Assembly (NCBI GenBank): GCA_017562135.1
Contig: QEYB01001047.1
Coordinates: 1-64,000 of the forward strand
Direction: 5' to 3'
Length of the DNA: 64,000 nucleotides
Source: Dipylidium caninum
Lineage: Eukaryota; Platyhelminthes; Cestoda; Cyclophyllidea; Dipylidiidae
This document shows, in pieces, positions 13,224 to 25,215 of the stretch. Position numbers and translations under genes: made by a program. The notes under the pieces are model-generated. The model saw only the letters and a list, made by a program, of their open reading frames with translations, was not told the origin of the DNA and did not search any database. Every line of letters begins with the position of its first letter. Within the stretch, counting starts at the first letter, position 1.

Positions 13224-14784
13224 CCCGACCACACCATCAAATACCCATTTATACATGTGTGAGTGAACCCGAAGTCGAGCTTCAACTCGCGCTTTCACTA
13301 CACGCAAACTTCCTATGCGCTCGCACGGAATCAGGTGGACTAACTCGTCGTCCTGAATGCAAAAGGACAGCTCAACGTCGCCACAACAAAAGGAGCACGA
13401 GTGATATTGTGGAATCAGCGCAATTACCGGCAGGCTACCACCTCCCTTTTGGCGCCTCGGCACGGCCATTGTGTCATGGCGGTGTGATTGGAGCCGTTCT
13501 CGCAGCACAGAAGAACCTGAGAGCCTTCCATAACCTCACAGAAAACCGGTGAACCCTTGATTAAGGTATAAGAAACACCTACGAAAATCACACCCAACCA
13601 AGCCTCACCCCAACGATACCCCTCACTTGTGAGGTCTGTCCAGAGAGCAAAACTACCGATTGTTCGCGGGTCGAAGTCATCACCGCCTGCCTCCAATGTC
13701 ACACCATGCTCCCGCGCTGAGCATGGCTACACCGCTCTACTTGCCTCAAGGAAAGCATCTCACCTCACTTCACCTCACCTCACCTCACGTAGCTTCTTCC
13801 CTCACTCGGTGCCCACACCCACCCACCCACCTTCCTAACGATATGCATCTGAGAGACCTCGTCTGCACACCAAGCTCCTAATCTCCTCCCGACTGAGGGT
13901 CCTACCCATCTACGGAATGAGAAACCCCCATCTCCACGACAACTACGTGTAATAAGCAGCCTATTTGTAGCGTTGTGAGGAAAGCCCATCAAGGCGCTAA
14001 TCCTATCATTAGCTAAAAGTAGCTTGAAAAGTCAGCGTGATAGTAAACTGGTTGCCCCTTTCCTCCACCATCGACAAGTAAGGGAGTTGGTGAGGACATT
14101 CGAGGGTAGAGAGCCGTCAAGTGTCCTGGGCATTGGACACATCCACGAAGTTGTGCAGAGTCGAAAGCAACAGCCCTGAGGTTAGAAGGCATGGACGGTG
14201 TCGCAGTGAAGGAAGGTTGAGGGAGAAATGGGTCCAGCGAGTTTGGGAATGATAGGTGCGCCGGGGCACTTTCCAAATGCATAAATCGTGTGCCAGAATC
14301 CACTTGGTTGTAGCGCAGTTTCAGCCAGCATGGTCCTGTAAACAGTGCTATTATTGGGAAAACAGTCGAGATGGCCGCTTGAGATGCCCCATGGGCGGTG
14401 CACGGAGCAGGACGAGAGTCTCACTTTCACTGAAGTCTATCGTTGTCTGTTTCCTAAAGAGGCAGATGCAGTAGATGACGTGGCAGTGTAAGAGGTGGAA
14501 AGTGTTTCACTTGTTGCACTCAACGGAACAGGAAGCAGAGTAGGGCCGAAATCGCCAGTATATGGCAAAAGTAGGTTTCGTGATACCGACGACGGCAATA
14601 TTTTTCCTGTCATTTTGCGACGCCAGAGTCCATAAATAGACTCTTTTGTTGCGTGAAAGAGGCATTGTGAATTGTCTCATCTAACCACTTCTTATTTCGC
14701 TCCCTTCCCTGCCACAGCAACTCACATTCACACTAATGTAATATCGAAAGTAGTCTTTCCGATGACACTCTTTTGCAGGGTAAT
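13224..14784. other. no supported gene
   Basis: Only short ORFs without domain signals. A small CACCT-type simple repeat lies near 13760-13800. Nothing else is supported. Confidence 0.4.
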
Positions 14785-15000
14785 CTCCTCATTCCCTCCT
14801 GGCTTCGGACTCGGCATTTATGTACACTGAATAGAGGCAAGAGAGATTTGACAGATTGTCGGGACACTGGTGGGGGCGGCGAGTGGAGTGTGAGATATGT
14901 AAAGGGAAGGCGAGCCACATTGCTGAGGTGGGGGCAATAGACGCATTCTCTGCTAAGGAATCTCTTCCGCGTTTCCAAGTGAACTTGTTCACCGATGGTC
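14785..15000. repeat. dispersed repeat family R2, copy 1
   Basis: Shares an interrupted but clear similarity with 20600-20835: a CTCCT-TTCGGACT-CATTTRTG segment, then GGCGGCGAGTG, then AAGGCGARCC, then CATTCTCTGCT at the end, in the same order and spacing. On the minus strand this copy lies inside a 167-codon ORF (14733-15236) that has no recognisable domain. The ORF is not matched by an intact frame in the second copy, so I treat it as repeat sequence rather than a gene. Confidence 0.5.
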
Positions 15001-17435
15001 GCAGTGTTTAACGCTCCATGTGGACGTGACGTAAGTTCTGCAAGGCTGAATGCCAAATGCTCATGTGCCGTGTTTTGTTTGAAGTTCTTCATTTCGTCTC
15101 CGATGCCTGCCTGGTGCATTGTCTCCCTTTCGGTTGTATGCTCTGTCCTCTTTAGACAAGATGACGTCGTGGATGAAAGACCAATGGGAGGCGAGAAGTG
15201 CATCACGTCAGACTGCTCTTTCCTCACGACGATCACCTTAAATCATCGGTTGCACGGTTCGTCCAGTAGGCTCATCCAAGATCCGCACCTTCTCCACAGC
15301 ATCCGGTGAAAGCAAATTGCTCCCGCTGAGTTCTTCAGCGGATTAGAATCCTCACTCCCTCTTGGCTTCGCTCTCACGCATTTATGACATGAGGAGGCGC
15401 AGGGCCGACCGGATGGAACTCCTGCCTCTCAAAAACCCACTCCTCCACACCTTCCCCACGCACCTTTGATGCTGCACAGCATTAATTGCCAACATTCAAA
15501 CCTGTCACCTCATCCAACCAGGATCATCACTGACCCGAGGATTAAGAAGTGAAAGTAGTTGGCGGCTATTCTCAACGTCGCCTCTTTTCCGCATGACCGA
15601 TGAATTTTTCGTCGTGCTCTCTAACTCATCACAGTCTCACCCACCAATCCGCACACCGTCATCCCCCTAGATTGGTCTGTCTCACGATTCTGACCGTTAT
15701 TGTCTATAAAAGTGAACTGGTGGAGGAGTGAGACAACGGATTGATTGTGGTGGGGAGACTGTCACTAGAATGATGGTAAAGGAGGAGGAAGTCAGGCCGA
15801 CAGAATTCCATTTCTCGAGGGTAGCCGAGGGATGAACAGAAGCACGAGGTGAATGTGGAGAGATATTCGTCATAGAGGAGGAAGCAGGTGACTTGGAACG
15901 TGGAGAAGACGAGATTTCGTGAGAGGTTCGTGGAATGAAATGTGTTAATGCCGACTGTGCAAAGATTGGGCAATTTGTTCTCAGCTGCCTCCTAACTGGT
16001 ATGGGAAGGATATTCATTTTCGAAGGGAAATCTAAAATTGGAAACTTCAGAAGCTTTCGCTTCGTTTTTCTTAGCCATCAACAAGCAGACAACGGGCTGG
16101 TTACAGCTTTACTTATTATGTAGGAGAGATGTTGGAGCAGCATTAATGTGCAGAAAGCGACTTTGCGTTTGCAGAAGTCGTTCATTATGTTGAGAATCGG
16201 ACACCTCCGGTGATCGGAGGTAATAGGCTTGCAAGGATAGGAATAAACAATGTGGAGGAGGGGAAGGAAGGGTTGGGAGTGAGGCATTTTCGTTGATTTG
16301 GGCTAAGGAATGCACCACGTAGGAACCTAAATTGGCACTTCACGCGTCCCACTCATTCGCCGATTCATTGGTGGCGGTGACATAAGAGGCGAGGTGGGAA
16401 GAGGGAAGAGGGAGGGAAGTGGGTAGAGTTTAGGTGGCAATTGGGGTATCTCGGCGATTGTGCAAGATATAGTGGAAGCTAGCACGGTGTCGTAAATTCT
16501 CATGCTACTCCTCACATTTCTTCACCTTGGCAAAACAGTTAAATAGCAAATCTCATTCACTGCGTGTCAGTCTCCTATTCAATCGCAGTGTCCCACTCTC
16601 GAGTACATTTGCTCATGACAATTATGTCATGGCAACACTGTCTACTCGACACGCAAAAATGGTTTCGTGCGGTTTACATAAATAGATTTGTTACTGATTT
16701 GTCAAATAATGCATGCACTAACCTGTAGATAATGTGACAATCTACTGGCAAGTCCACTTAGTTAAATACAAGAATGCTCATTTGCAGATAACGAGGCTAT
16801 CTACTACTTCACACTATTAATTAACATTCAGACTTACCACTTCAACTAACTAATGTCCTTACGGGTTGAAAAATTGAGGAGTGGAAGGAGTTAGTGCCTA
16901 CCGTCAAAGTCGCCTCTATTCATCACGCCTGATGGACCCGCCACTTTGCTCTGCGCATATCATATTTTCACTCATTTCCCACACACACACACACACACAC
17001 ACACACGTACATGAGAGGAAGATGTAGTTCAGAAATATAATTAAATCTGATACAATATGGCTTATAAAAAAAACTGAGTCGGAGATCTACTATCCTGTAA
17101 TACCGAGATTGCCCATTCTGTTCCCTCATGTAAATCTTATTCGCTTGTAGCTTTACGTCGTCTCAGCTTATGATTTTGCCGAAATATCTTCTTCACCTTC
17201 CTACGTCGGATTGGCTATTTCAGAAAGTGCTCCCTAGACCAAGGTCATTTCAACGTGTCTTTGGGATTGCCCCAGGAACTTTTGGTTGAAAATGGTGAGT
17301 TTTTCGGCACTCATGGTGATCCTCTTCGACTACCTCAACGTGTAAGGCTTTAATGAAGGAGGCAATCACCGATGCATCTGCGTACGATGAAGTAGGTTTT
17401 TTAAAGACTTTCCTGAACCTTACCCTAAGGGCGAA
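15001..17435. other. no supported gene; one CA microsatellite
   Basis: Contains a partial R2-like piece near 15345-15390 (CTCACTCCCTCTTGGCTTCG), Pro/Ser-rich low-complexity minus-strand ORFs around 15.7-16.0 kb that I do not accept as coding, and the (AC)13 tract at 16981-17006. The part from 16550 to 17430 is AT-richer and closed in all frames. Confidence 0.4.
16981..17006. repeat. (AC)13 microsatellite
   Basis: Thirteen perfect AC dinucleotides in non-coding DNA. Confidence 0.98.
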
Positions 17436-17657
17436 TCATTTCCTCCACACCCACTTAAAGTCCCTCAAGTCTCTGTTAACCCTATTGAAAACGTTTTCTA
17501 TTCCTATCAAGGCATAGGTCTTTTTGTTATACTTGCCTAATTGCCCATGATACGAAGCAATGTTAGCACTTTCATCAAAGATACCATAACACTGTTCTGT
17601 AGCCAACTCCCCAGGCGTCTTGGAATACTCAATTCTCCCTGGTAGATACACCATCAT
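17436..17657 (-). CDS. possible degenerate transposase C-terminus
   Basis: A 73-codon minus-strand ORF with coding-like composition ends in a segment reading IENVFNRVNRDLRDF. This resembles the E-containing end of Tc1/mariner or IS630-type DDE domains, where an IEN/IEH motif precedes an amphipathic, basic helix. No upstream DDE-type aspartates or terminal inverted repeats are visible in frame, so if it is a transposase it is a relic. The resemblance is short, and the ORF could equally be a host exon or chance. Confidence 0.2.
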   Translation of the reverse strand: MMVYLPGRIEYSKTPGELATEQCYGIFDESANIASYHGQLGKYNKKTYALIGIENVFNRVNRDLRDFKWVWRK

Positions 17658-17974
17658 TTAGCTACTTATTGGTTGTGTCTGTATGACGTGGCATTTGATA
17701 CGAACATTCATCCCGATTGCCCAAATTTGTGCTAGGACACGTGTGACTGGCTGCCAAGAGGAGTGGCCAAAGAGTGACACCTCTTCGAACCGCCATTTCC
17801 CACTAGCAGCACTTGGGCCAGAATGTTCCTAAACAGACACGCCGAAGGACTGTAAAATCTATTATGTGAAAGTACATTGCCCGAGGAACACTGTTAGATA
17901 AGAATGGGAATAGTGAGTTTTGCCCAAAGTCATCTCAATTTCTTGAATGGCCTGCTAATGTAGCAAATAATTCT

Positions 17975-18234
17975 TTATCTCCATTGACGCCATCCTGTTG
18001 GTTTAGCTGCTTCTTCGTCAGAGACGATACTTCTACTTTCCTCCTCTTCATCCACCTTAGGCGACAATTCCATCACGTTTCCCTCCTCCTCCTTCTCCTC
18101 TGCATCCGCGGACGCATCGCCCACCTCCTGCTTCGCCTATCTGTTCAGTGTCAGGCGAAAGAGGAGGAAGAGTCCACGTTACTCGTCCAACCATCCTTCC
18201 CCATTGTTAACGCATCTGAAACAGCTTCTTGAGC
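17975..18234 (-). CDS. candidate 3' exons of an unrecognised acidic protein
   Basis: Two exons are proposed on the minus strand. The upstream exon (18234 down to 18178, 19 codons) starts after AAG at an acceptor and ends at AAC/GTGGAC. A 41-nt intron (18177-18137) ends in AG, and the last exon (18136 down to 17975, 54 codons with TAA) joins in the same phase. The last exon is rich in Glu, Asp and Ala (runs such as AEEKEEE and DEEEES) and ends in GWRQWR. Without the intron the frame meets a TGA. Introns of about 35-45 nt are common in flatworms, which makes the short intron plausible. No domain is recognised and upstream exon links are unresolved. Composition alone could mislead here. Confidence 0.35.
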
Positions 18235-18524
18235 CTTACTGAGTGGTCACCTCTTCTCCGGAAAGAAATCTCAAGTCAGTCCTCCAAGTACCTGTCTCAC
18301 TAGAGGCTTAGCCCACCCGCCCTCGAACCGGTGACTCCAACATTCCACACGGTGCCTTATCAGTCACGCCTTCATTTCGCCGCTCCTTAGTCCTGCTGCA
18401 CGAGAGTGAAGCCGTCCCTCTGCCTATTCGGCTGGGAAGATGTGTCCACGCGGCAGTTCAGCTATTGTCGGTGCCCTTCGTCTCTTGTATGTACGAGGTT
18501 TGGGTTACATTCCTGCAAAATCTT
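18235..18524. other. intron or spacer with a tRNA-like B-box
   Basis: The minus strand holds GATAAGGCACC followed 20 nt later by CACCGGTTCGAGGGC, which resembles the D-arm/T-arm spacing of a tRNA. The T stem does not close (GGGCGG in place of a CC-containing strand), so this is at best a decayed tRNA-derived SINE piece. Confidence 0.25.
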
Positions 18525-18782
18525 TCACCAAAACCGACAAAATGGTCCGCTTGGTAGAAAATGGACAAAGTCAAGAAAGTGTGAGCAGAAATATCCTGAT
18601 TTTGCATTATCATTAGAAAAGCTCAGTGAGCTCAAAGTGGGAATCGAATGTCTTTCAGATTGTTGCTTCGGTATAGCCTCGCCATCATCCATGATTGCCT
18701 CGCTCGAGCCTGAGGACCCATGCTTGCCGGAGGTGGTCTGAGCACCCGACGTGGGTGTTTCATGCCCATCCCACAAAGACAT
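18525..18782 (-). CDS. candidate first exon of a minus-strand gene
   Basis: An ATG at 18782 opens 85 codons of Ser/Gly/Glu-rich hydrophilic sequence starting MSLWDGHETPTSG, typical of a disordered cytoplasmic or nuclear N-terminus. A donor-like GTGAAA lies at the end of the frame (near 18526), just before a TGA. A TATA-like AT run (18803-18816) sits 21-34 nt upstream of the ATG. It may be the 5' exon of the same gene as the acidic exons at 17975-18234, since strand and order agree, but the connecting exons are not determined. No domain is recognised. Confidence 0.35.
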   Translation of the reverse strand: MSLWDGHETPTSGAQTTSGKHGSSGSSEAIMDDGEAIPKQQSERHSIPTLSSLSFSNDNAKSGYFCSHFLDFVHFLPSGPFCRFW

Positions 18783-18802
18783 TTGCCAGACTCGTTTTTC
18801 TG

Positions 18803-18816
18803 TATATTATATTATT
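18803..18816 (-). promoter_or_regulatory. TATA-like run upstream of the candidate exon
   Basis: On the minus strand this reads AATAATATAATATA, 21-34 nt before the ATG at 18782. Supported by position only. Confidence 0.25.
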
Positions 18817-20599
18817 TGGGTGGTTATTGCACATCGCCACGAATGATTTGACTGCCTAAAACTCCCACTTCACCATGAGGAGAAAAGAGCTACTGAGTGA
18901 AAATGAGGAAAGAGGCTGAAGTGGATTTTATGGAAAGAAGCCCCATTGTAAAGAGCAGGCCAGATGAAAATAAAATTCCGATCGTGGGAAGAAGAATATG
19001 CGGGGGACGGCATGTGTCGGTTTATTCGAAGAATGCTATGGTGCGCCCACTTACCCCACACAAACAACTTACACCTTCCATCGAACTGCATTCACTACCC
19101 CTCAACCTTCCATTACCGTGACAACTGCTAAGCTTTCTGCTTTGCAAAACTTCATGGAGGTGGCCAACGCTAAGCCCAACTTGACGAATTTTGCACACAC
19201 CAAATCGTTTCCTACACTCAAGTTTTTCCTTTCTCTGCAATTCGCCTTCCTTTCATACCTTCCACCTCCATCCTCATCGACCGTTTTGCTAGTCGGTGAT
19301 GGACCAGGCACTGACTTGTCCACTGTCTCCTTGACCTTTTAACTCAACTCTCCTTGGACGGAGAGGTGGCCACGTTTGGATGAGACTGCTGAGACGAAGT
19401 GTGGGAAAGAAGGCGAGCCACATGGAAGAATCTGTTTCAAACTTCCTCTTCTGCACACCTGATTTGAGTGGTGATTTTGTCATCGCAAAGTCGTCTGGTG
19501 TCCGCGCAGAGGACAGTCTCGTCATGAATTTCAAACAGGTACTTCGGCTGCATGGTGGAAAACGTGATGAGATGTGGGAAGAGGACGAGACCTGGGGCAG
19601 TACGCGTATCGGTGCAAGCGGAACGGAGTAAAGGACATTCCCTCGTTGATGAAGGCAAATGAGGCCACAGACGCTGAGACATAATGATTGCTGCTATTGT
19701 GGAGAACTTTGTGACTTATTTCAGGCAATAGGGCCCGACGACCTACTCATCCACCTGCCTGCCAGTTTGCCTGCCCACTTGTCTGTCCTGAGGGCTTAAT
19801 TACTTTGTTGAGACAGAGTTGACAGAGAGAAAACTATATGCCTGGACAACATTAGTCACCTCCTTGACTGTATTTCTCAGGTGAAGTGTAAGTGGACGAA
19901 GTAATTGCTTCGAGAAGACGTCTCACTTCAGCTCAACAAACCGTCTCAGAAGCGTTCACAATGGGAAAGGATGATTGGACGAGTGAGGTGGACTGGTCCG
20001 CCTGAAGTGGAGCAGTGAACGTTGCCCAACCGTGGCCGCCCATGTGGAATTGCCTCCATACAATTAACTAGCAGAGGGGGCGCCGATCAGGTCGAAGAAC
20101 TCCCACCTTGACAACCTCACTGGCTCAGAATACGTGTATCGTGGCTCTATGTGGCTTGCCTGTTCAGGAAGCAAAGGCGCAGATGATTAAACAGTGCAAA
20201 AAGTGGAGCCTATGGAACAGGAGGCGGAGTAGAGCAGGACTCTTCAGTGGAACGGGGAAGTAGGCTTCATGACACTGGCGAAGGCCATGTGAGTCGGGGC
20301 GTGTTGATGTAGGCTGGACGGCGTCGCTTCCACAAAAAGGGTCAGTAGTGAAGTATTTCCCATTCCAACTTTTTATCATCATTCCCCTCGTCCCTTTTCC
20401 CATAAGTGAATTTGCGACGTCACGGTTTACTTATGAATTCTTTCTCTTCTTGCTCCCCCGCAGCAGCAAGTGCTTAGAGGTGGAAGACGTGGCAAAATGA
20501 AACTCCGCTACAAACACTCCTCTTTGCATTATTCAATTTACAATCACATCTCAGTTCAACGTAAAATCGTTTAAATGGAATTTTTGCACTTGGGCTTGC
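18817..20599. other. no supported gene; R2 fragment
   Basis: ORFs here are short and overlap on both strands. A fragment near 19385-19430 (GGAAAGAAGGCGAGCCACATGG) matches the middle of repeat R2. The remainder shows no recognisable feature. Confidence 0.4.
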
Positions 20600-20835
20600 T
20601 TACTCCTTCCCGACTTTGGACTCTACACATTTGTGCAACAAATAGGCGAAAGTGCGAACTCGGAAGATCGGCCAGACACAGGTGGGCGGCGGCGAGTGTC
20701 GTGTGGGAAGTTGGTAAAGAAGGCGAACCTCATTGGTAGGGTGAGGATAAAAGAGAGGGAGATGGCGGCCAGGAAACAATCCACATTCACCGATGATAGA
20801 CTCATTCTCTGCTCATTAAACTGTTAGGCGCTCCC
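20600..20835. repeat. dispersed repeat family R2, copy 2
   Basis: Second copy of the family at 14785-15000 in the same orientation, with shared blocks GGCGGCGAGTG, GAAGGCGAACC and CATTCTCTGCT. Terminal repeats or a poly-A tail are not obvious. Confidence 0.5.
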
Positions 20836-22294
20836 TCCATCGGCCTTTCTCTAGTCGACCAAATGGATATGTTTTGTTACTCGCATTTTTTACAATTTCA
20901 TGTAGGGTGACAAACAGTCTTGTCTGTGCTCATGAGTAGGCACGTGAGAAAGGGAGAAGCAAGGAGTGTAGTGGCATGGTGTTTCGTAGAGTAAGATGAG
21001 AAGGAAGGAAATCTAAGACTGTCGGTTGTAGCATCACGTAACAATTTTTTTTAAAAGTGTTTCGTGAAAACATAGTTCCTGATTGGACATAGGGAAGATG
21101 GTTTGCCAAATTTGAAGCAGGTGGTTCCCACCCTTTTGATAAGCTGCGTTCTGTGCAACCGTCTTTGATTGGCGACGGTCTTGTTTAGATCATGTAGGAG
21201 CAAGATCCTCTGCCGTCAACATCGGAGATCGTCGAAAGCCTTAATTTAGTCAGCGAACTAGTGCGAAAGATGGGTGGAGCGCCACATGAATAAACTGCTT
21301 GCTAAGAACGTAATCGAGCCCTCCTTCAACCGTATGATAATATGGAGTGAATGTTGACTGCCTACTGAAAAATTCTATGTCAAAGTGCACATTGTGGGTC
21401 GGAAGACGTAACCCTTTTGCCTTTACAACAAATTTAATTCCGAATGAGAGAATATTGAGGTGTGTATGGCGGGTCACTCAAGGACTAACGGATCATGACC
21501 CTTTGAAAGCGAACGAGAAGGCCCAACTGAAGAAGCATTGTCTGAATGTGGATGATTTTGTGAGAGGAGTCCAAAAAAGAGATTGACAATGTTCAAGAGG
21601 GAGGGCATCGTATTGCATGAGGATAATGAGGAGCCACGTGCTGCTTTGGGGACTCTTCAAAAGAGTAGAGAACGAGGTTAAAACATCTTGCCACGCCCAG
21701 CATATTCTCGGACTTGACACCTTTTGAATATCACTTTCTTATCTTCACAAAATGTTAAAGGGAAGAAGAGTACAGAAATGAAGAAGTTATTTAACAAGAA
21801 CTGGTTCGACTGTTCGCATTAACAGATGGAACATGTACAAAAATTGAGAGTACAAATTGCTCTTAGGTTGACAGAAGCTCAATTTTAATTAAAATAATTG
21901 ATGGCGAGGAAAGAATTAATTTGTTTTTTTTTTCTCAAACACAATGAAAACTTTCTGATAAACCTCAGCCTCCTCCTCCTCCCTCCCTTGACACCTTTTC
22001 GTCCCAGAACTTATGTCGCATATCGCGCACTTCGGACTATCAACTCCTCTCCACTCACTTCCTCCTCTCCGCTCTGTTCGCACTCAAACGAGATGGCATC
22101 GTGGTCGAAGGGGAGACGACTTTCAAGTCTGTGCGTTCAGTGGGAGACAAGACGTCCTCGCCATGATTCCATCCCTCATAGCTTGCGCGACTCATGCAGT
22201 AAGAGCTTTCGAGGTTCGCATTTGTTCCACGCATCTGATGGAAGCTAATGGTTTAAAGAAGACGTCAGCCTTGAACAAAAGCCAGTCATGGTTG
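20836..22294. other. no supported gene
   Basis: Several 75-115 codon ORFs overlap on opposite strands (21250-21586 and 21898-22333) without conserved motifs. I see nothing that can be named. Confidence 0.4.
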
Positions 22295-22538
22295 ACCAGT
22301 GAGCTCGTAGACCACTGGACTACTCACAATTGACGACTAATCTCCTCTCTTTACACTCTCAAGTGCCTGCTCGTCTGAACATTTGCACTGTAATCGAAAG
22401 AAAGCGACCGACGTTGGGGCCTATTTAAGGCTCTGCCACGGTGCTTCCCTTAGATCCAACCGAATAGGCCCTACAAGTGGCACTTCCCATTCCGTCCTTT
22501 CTTACTGCACTCGGTACTGAGTGGTATGGAAATGCTGG
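22295..22538 (+). repeat. short interspersed repeat R3, solo copy
   Basis: About 244 bp collinear with 24607-24839. Matching blocks include ACCARTGAGC at the start, GACTACTC/GACCACTC, GACGACT, a TATTTAAGGC core followed by GCCACGG, and GGAATGCNGG-like sequence at the end. The second copy interrupts a larger element, so this is a separable mobile unit of SINE or MITE size. No poly-A tail or clear terminal inverted repeats are seen. Confidence 0.55.
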
Positions 22539-24261
22539 CTGAAGAGGAGTTGGTCGAAGAAGCCGAATGGAATGTGGAGCAGCCATACTTCGTGCTCCTT
22601 AGTACCCCCTCTCTTGCCTGGAAGACTAACTGTCTTGACACCATCAAATTCTTCTTTCAGCCTAGCGCTCGATTGTTCCATCACCTGATGACGAGAGAAT
22701 GCTAAAACTCATCGTTGTCAGGCTTTCCAGCTTGGTAGTATTCATTTTCTAATTTAGCCATGTTGGTAGCTTATTAATTAGGGGGGCAGAAATGGAAGAG
22801 TATGTGACTTCCACAGTGGATTTCGGGCCGAATTTGCTACTGAAGAAGGCGAGCAGGACAAAGTAGACTGCGTCCAACATTAGTGAATTGCAAGCTTACA
22901 GTCACCCCATTGTTTCTACTTGTTTGAGCTTTAACGGAACGAAATTGGAAGATGTCCGTGCCCGTTTAATCATCCAATTCGCCTATTGCCTCAGTATTCA
23001 CCTAAATATCTGTAGCGATGTCGCGCACTCGCAACAAAATACTGCACCCGTGAAGATTGCCCATGTAGAAGCCTTCGTCATCGATGACGTGATATGCTCA
23101 AACGTAAGTGTCGAATGTTTAGCCAGGGTTCACGTGGAATGCAGTGCATGACGCCCTTGAGATCGCAAGCACTATGAAAAGCTTACCTTCCCCACAGATC
23201 GTGAACAGGAGGAGAGGCACCCACTCAGCCTTTGAAGCTGTTTGTCTGTCGATCAAAAGAATGTTAGCCTGTTAGCAACAGCTGCATCCATCCATTCTCA
23301 ATGTGACTTTAGGATACACTGAAAAACCACATTCTCCATGTTGGTCCACACGACTAAAGTAGGTCGAAACACTCCGAAATCTGTTGAAATTGAGCGACAT
23401 GGGGAAAACAAGCTGAGATGAATCAGCAAGAGGTACAGATCGGGCGTGAGAGAAATGTGTAAAGCAGGTGCCCGAACAAAAGTGAGCTAAGGAGTACGAA
23501 GTCAGCGTGGTGCCATTGTTTGAGTATGGAAGAAAGACGAGGTGTATTGTGGAATATAGGTGGGATGATAAAGATAGTGACGTTGTCGTGTATGACAGGT
23601 TGAGCTGAATAGGAGAGAGGCGGTGCGGAGTGTGAGCAAAGCATTGAGGATCGCTGCGCTTGCATTCTTTAACTAAATTATCTCCTCCCTAGCACTATAT
23701 GATTTTGATGGTGGAAGGCAGTGTTCTCAGGGGATATTCACCAAATGCTCACTCATGTCACAAGGTAGTTGGAGTTTTAGTTTATATTTCTGACCAATCT
23801 CTCAATACACGACGGCTTCGTGGTATCACCTTGACCATATCACGCTGATGAATTTCATTGATCGTACGGTGCTCACACGATTAACGTCAAGTCAGGCCAA
23901 CATCTGTACAAAAAATCCGCAGTGGGACTCCTATTTGGCCACCCTGGGGAAATGTCTGAGATGACATCAGTCAATCCGTCCACACACACGCCAGCCTGTG
24001 AGACAGCTAAATTCTCCGTGTAGGATGCCTTGTGGATTTCCTTGTACCCCTTGGACTCATCCATTTCCTGAATCACGCCGTTAATGAAGTGTCATTTGCG
24101 TAAAAATATTTTGCGAAATTTGCAACGCTGAAGGCGAATTGCTGGAAACAACCCTTTCTTCCACACATTCATTAATCACCTTATTCTCGCTCAAGCGGGT
24201 CAATTCATCGGTTTTCATGAGGCAAATGTGGGGACGGAAGGAATTTGGTCGAGAGTGCCGG
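22539..24261. other. no firmly supported gene
   Basis: An 87-codon plus-strand frame (22888-23151) has protein-like composition and contains a possible donor AAC/GTAAGTG near 23103, so it might be an exon. It has no recognisable motif and no proven acceptor. The remainder is closed in all frames. Confidence 0.3.
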
Positions 24262-25215
24262 CTGGCAGAATGAATAAGAGTCAGGTTCGCCGCAGTAATC
24301 ATGGCAACCGAAGTATTTTGAGCAGCGTAATGATAACCTACAAGCAAGTGTTGTGATAAAATTACTTTTTTCTAGCTAAGTCCCGTCTAAGCACCATCTT
24401 GTATTTTTTGCCGGAGTTTCGAGACACAACGTCGTTCTGCGTCTTTTTTGCATGACATAAGCTTTGTCCGCCTGCCAGTAGAGAGATCACCAAGTTTCTA
24501 AGACCTGCACCTAATATCGCTCATATAGTGAGTTATGAGCAGAGTTTCAGTCTAGGGAAATGTCAAACGTGGGTGAAATTCATCAACTGACATTGAGTCA
24601 AAATTCACCAATGAGCCTTGAGGCGACTGGACCACTCGAAGATGACGACTGATTTTCATTCTCGAGTGTCGCCTCGCGTGGACAGTTTGAGCTGCGGTCA
24701 AAAGAAGCTAACAAACATTTGCGCATATTTAAGGCACCGCCACGGGACTTCCTTCCAATCCGACCAAGTCGGCGCTGCAAATAACATTTTCAATAGTGTC
24801 ATTTCTTGCTGCAATCTGCGCTTGCTGGTGCGGGAATGCGGTCTGCCAAGCAACCTACAGATGAAGCCATTGTTTGTGTGTCAGTGTAAAGAATCCAGCG
24901 TAATTGAAATGTGGAATTGTCCCTCCATACTTCAACTGTTGCTGCCTCGAGCAGAAGTGGTGATTTACCTCTGCATCACCGACGTTGCGACAGCAAGGCT
25001 TCAGTGAGGGAAAAACCACCAAGGAATGTCACCACAGACATTCTCTGCACAGGCTGCGTGAAGTGAAACATCTTGCAGCCAAATCCCCTAATCTCCTCGC
25101 CCTTAATCGTCCGCAAGCCCCCAAGCTGTTTTCTCCAGTAGGCCCATTGTCTCGACTTTTCTACTCCATGCTGAGAGTGGGGATTTAACACTCTAAAAAA
25201 CTGAGTCAACGCACA
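24262..25215 (+). mobile_element. dispersed element R1, copy with R3 insertion
   Basis: About 720 bp of this stretch, outside the insertion, match the inverted-repeat arms and the sequence beside the right arm. The start is TAAGAGTCA...CGCCGCAG...GCGTAATGATAACC (also at 36380 and, reversed, at 42365-42425). The end is CTCCATGC..AGAGTG, TTAACACTCTAAA, ACTGAGT (reversed at 41705-41750). Positions 24607-24839 are absent from the other copies and are themselves repeat R3. No intact coding frame is present, so it appears non-autonomous or decayed. Confidence 0.6.
24607..24839 (+). mobile_element. repeat R3 nested inside R1
   Basis: The flanking R1 sequence reads continuously across this point in the copies at 36710 and, reversed, 42110 (GTCTGTCAAGCAA follows directly). 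Here 233 bp intervene, and they match the solo copy at 22295-22538. R3 therefore moved after this R1 copy was in place. Confidence 0.6.

Noticed and set aside
14733..15236. 167-codon minus-strand ORF as a gene
   Set aside because: A frame this long is expected by chance about once or twice in 64 kb at this base composition. It overlaps repeat R2 and has no recognisable domain.
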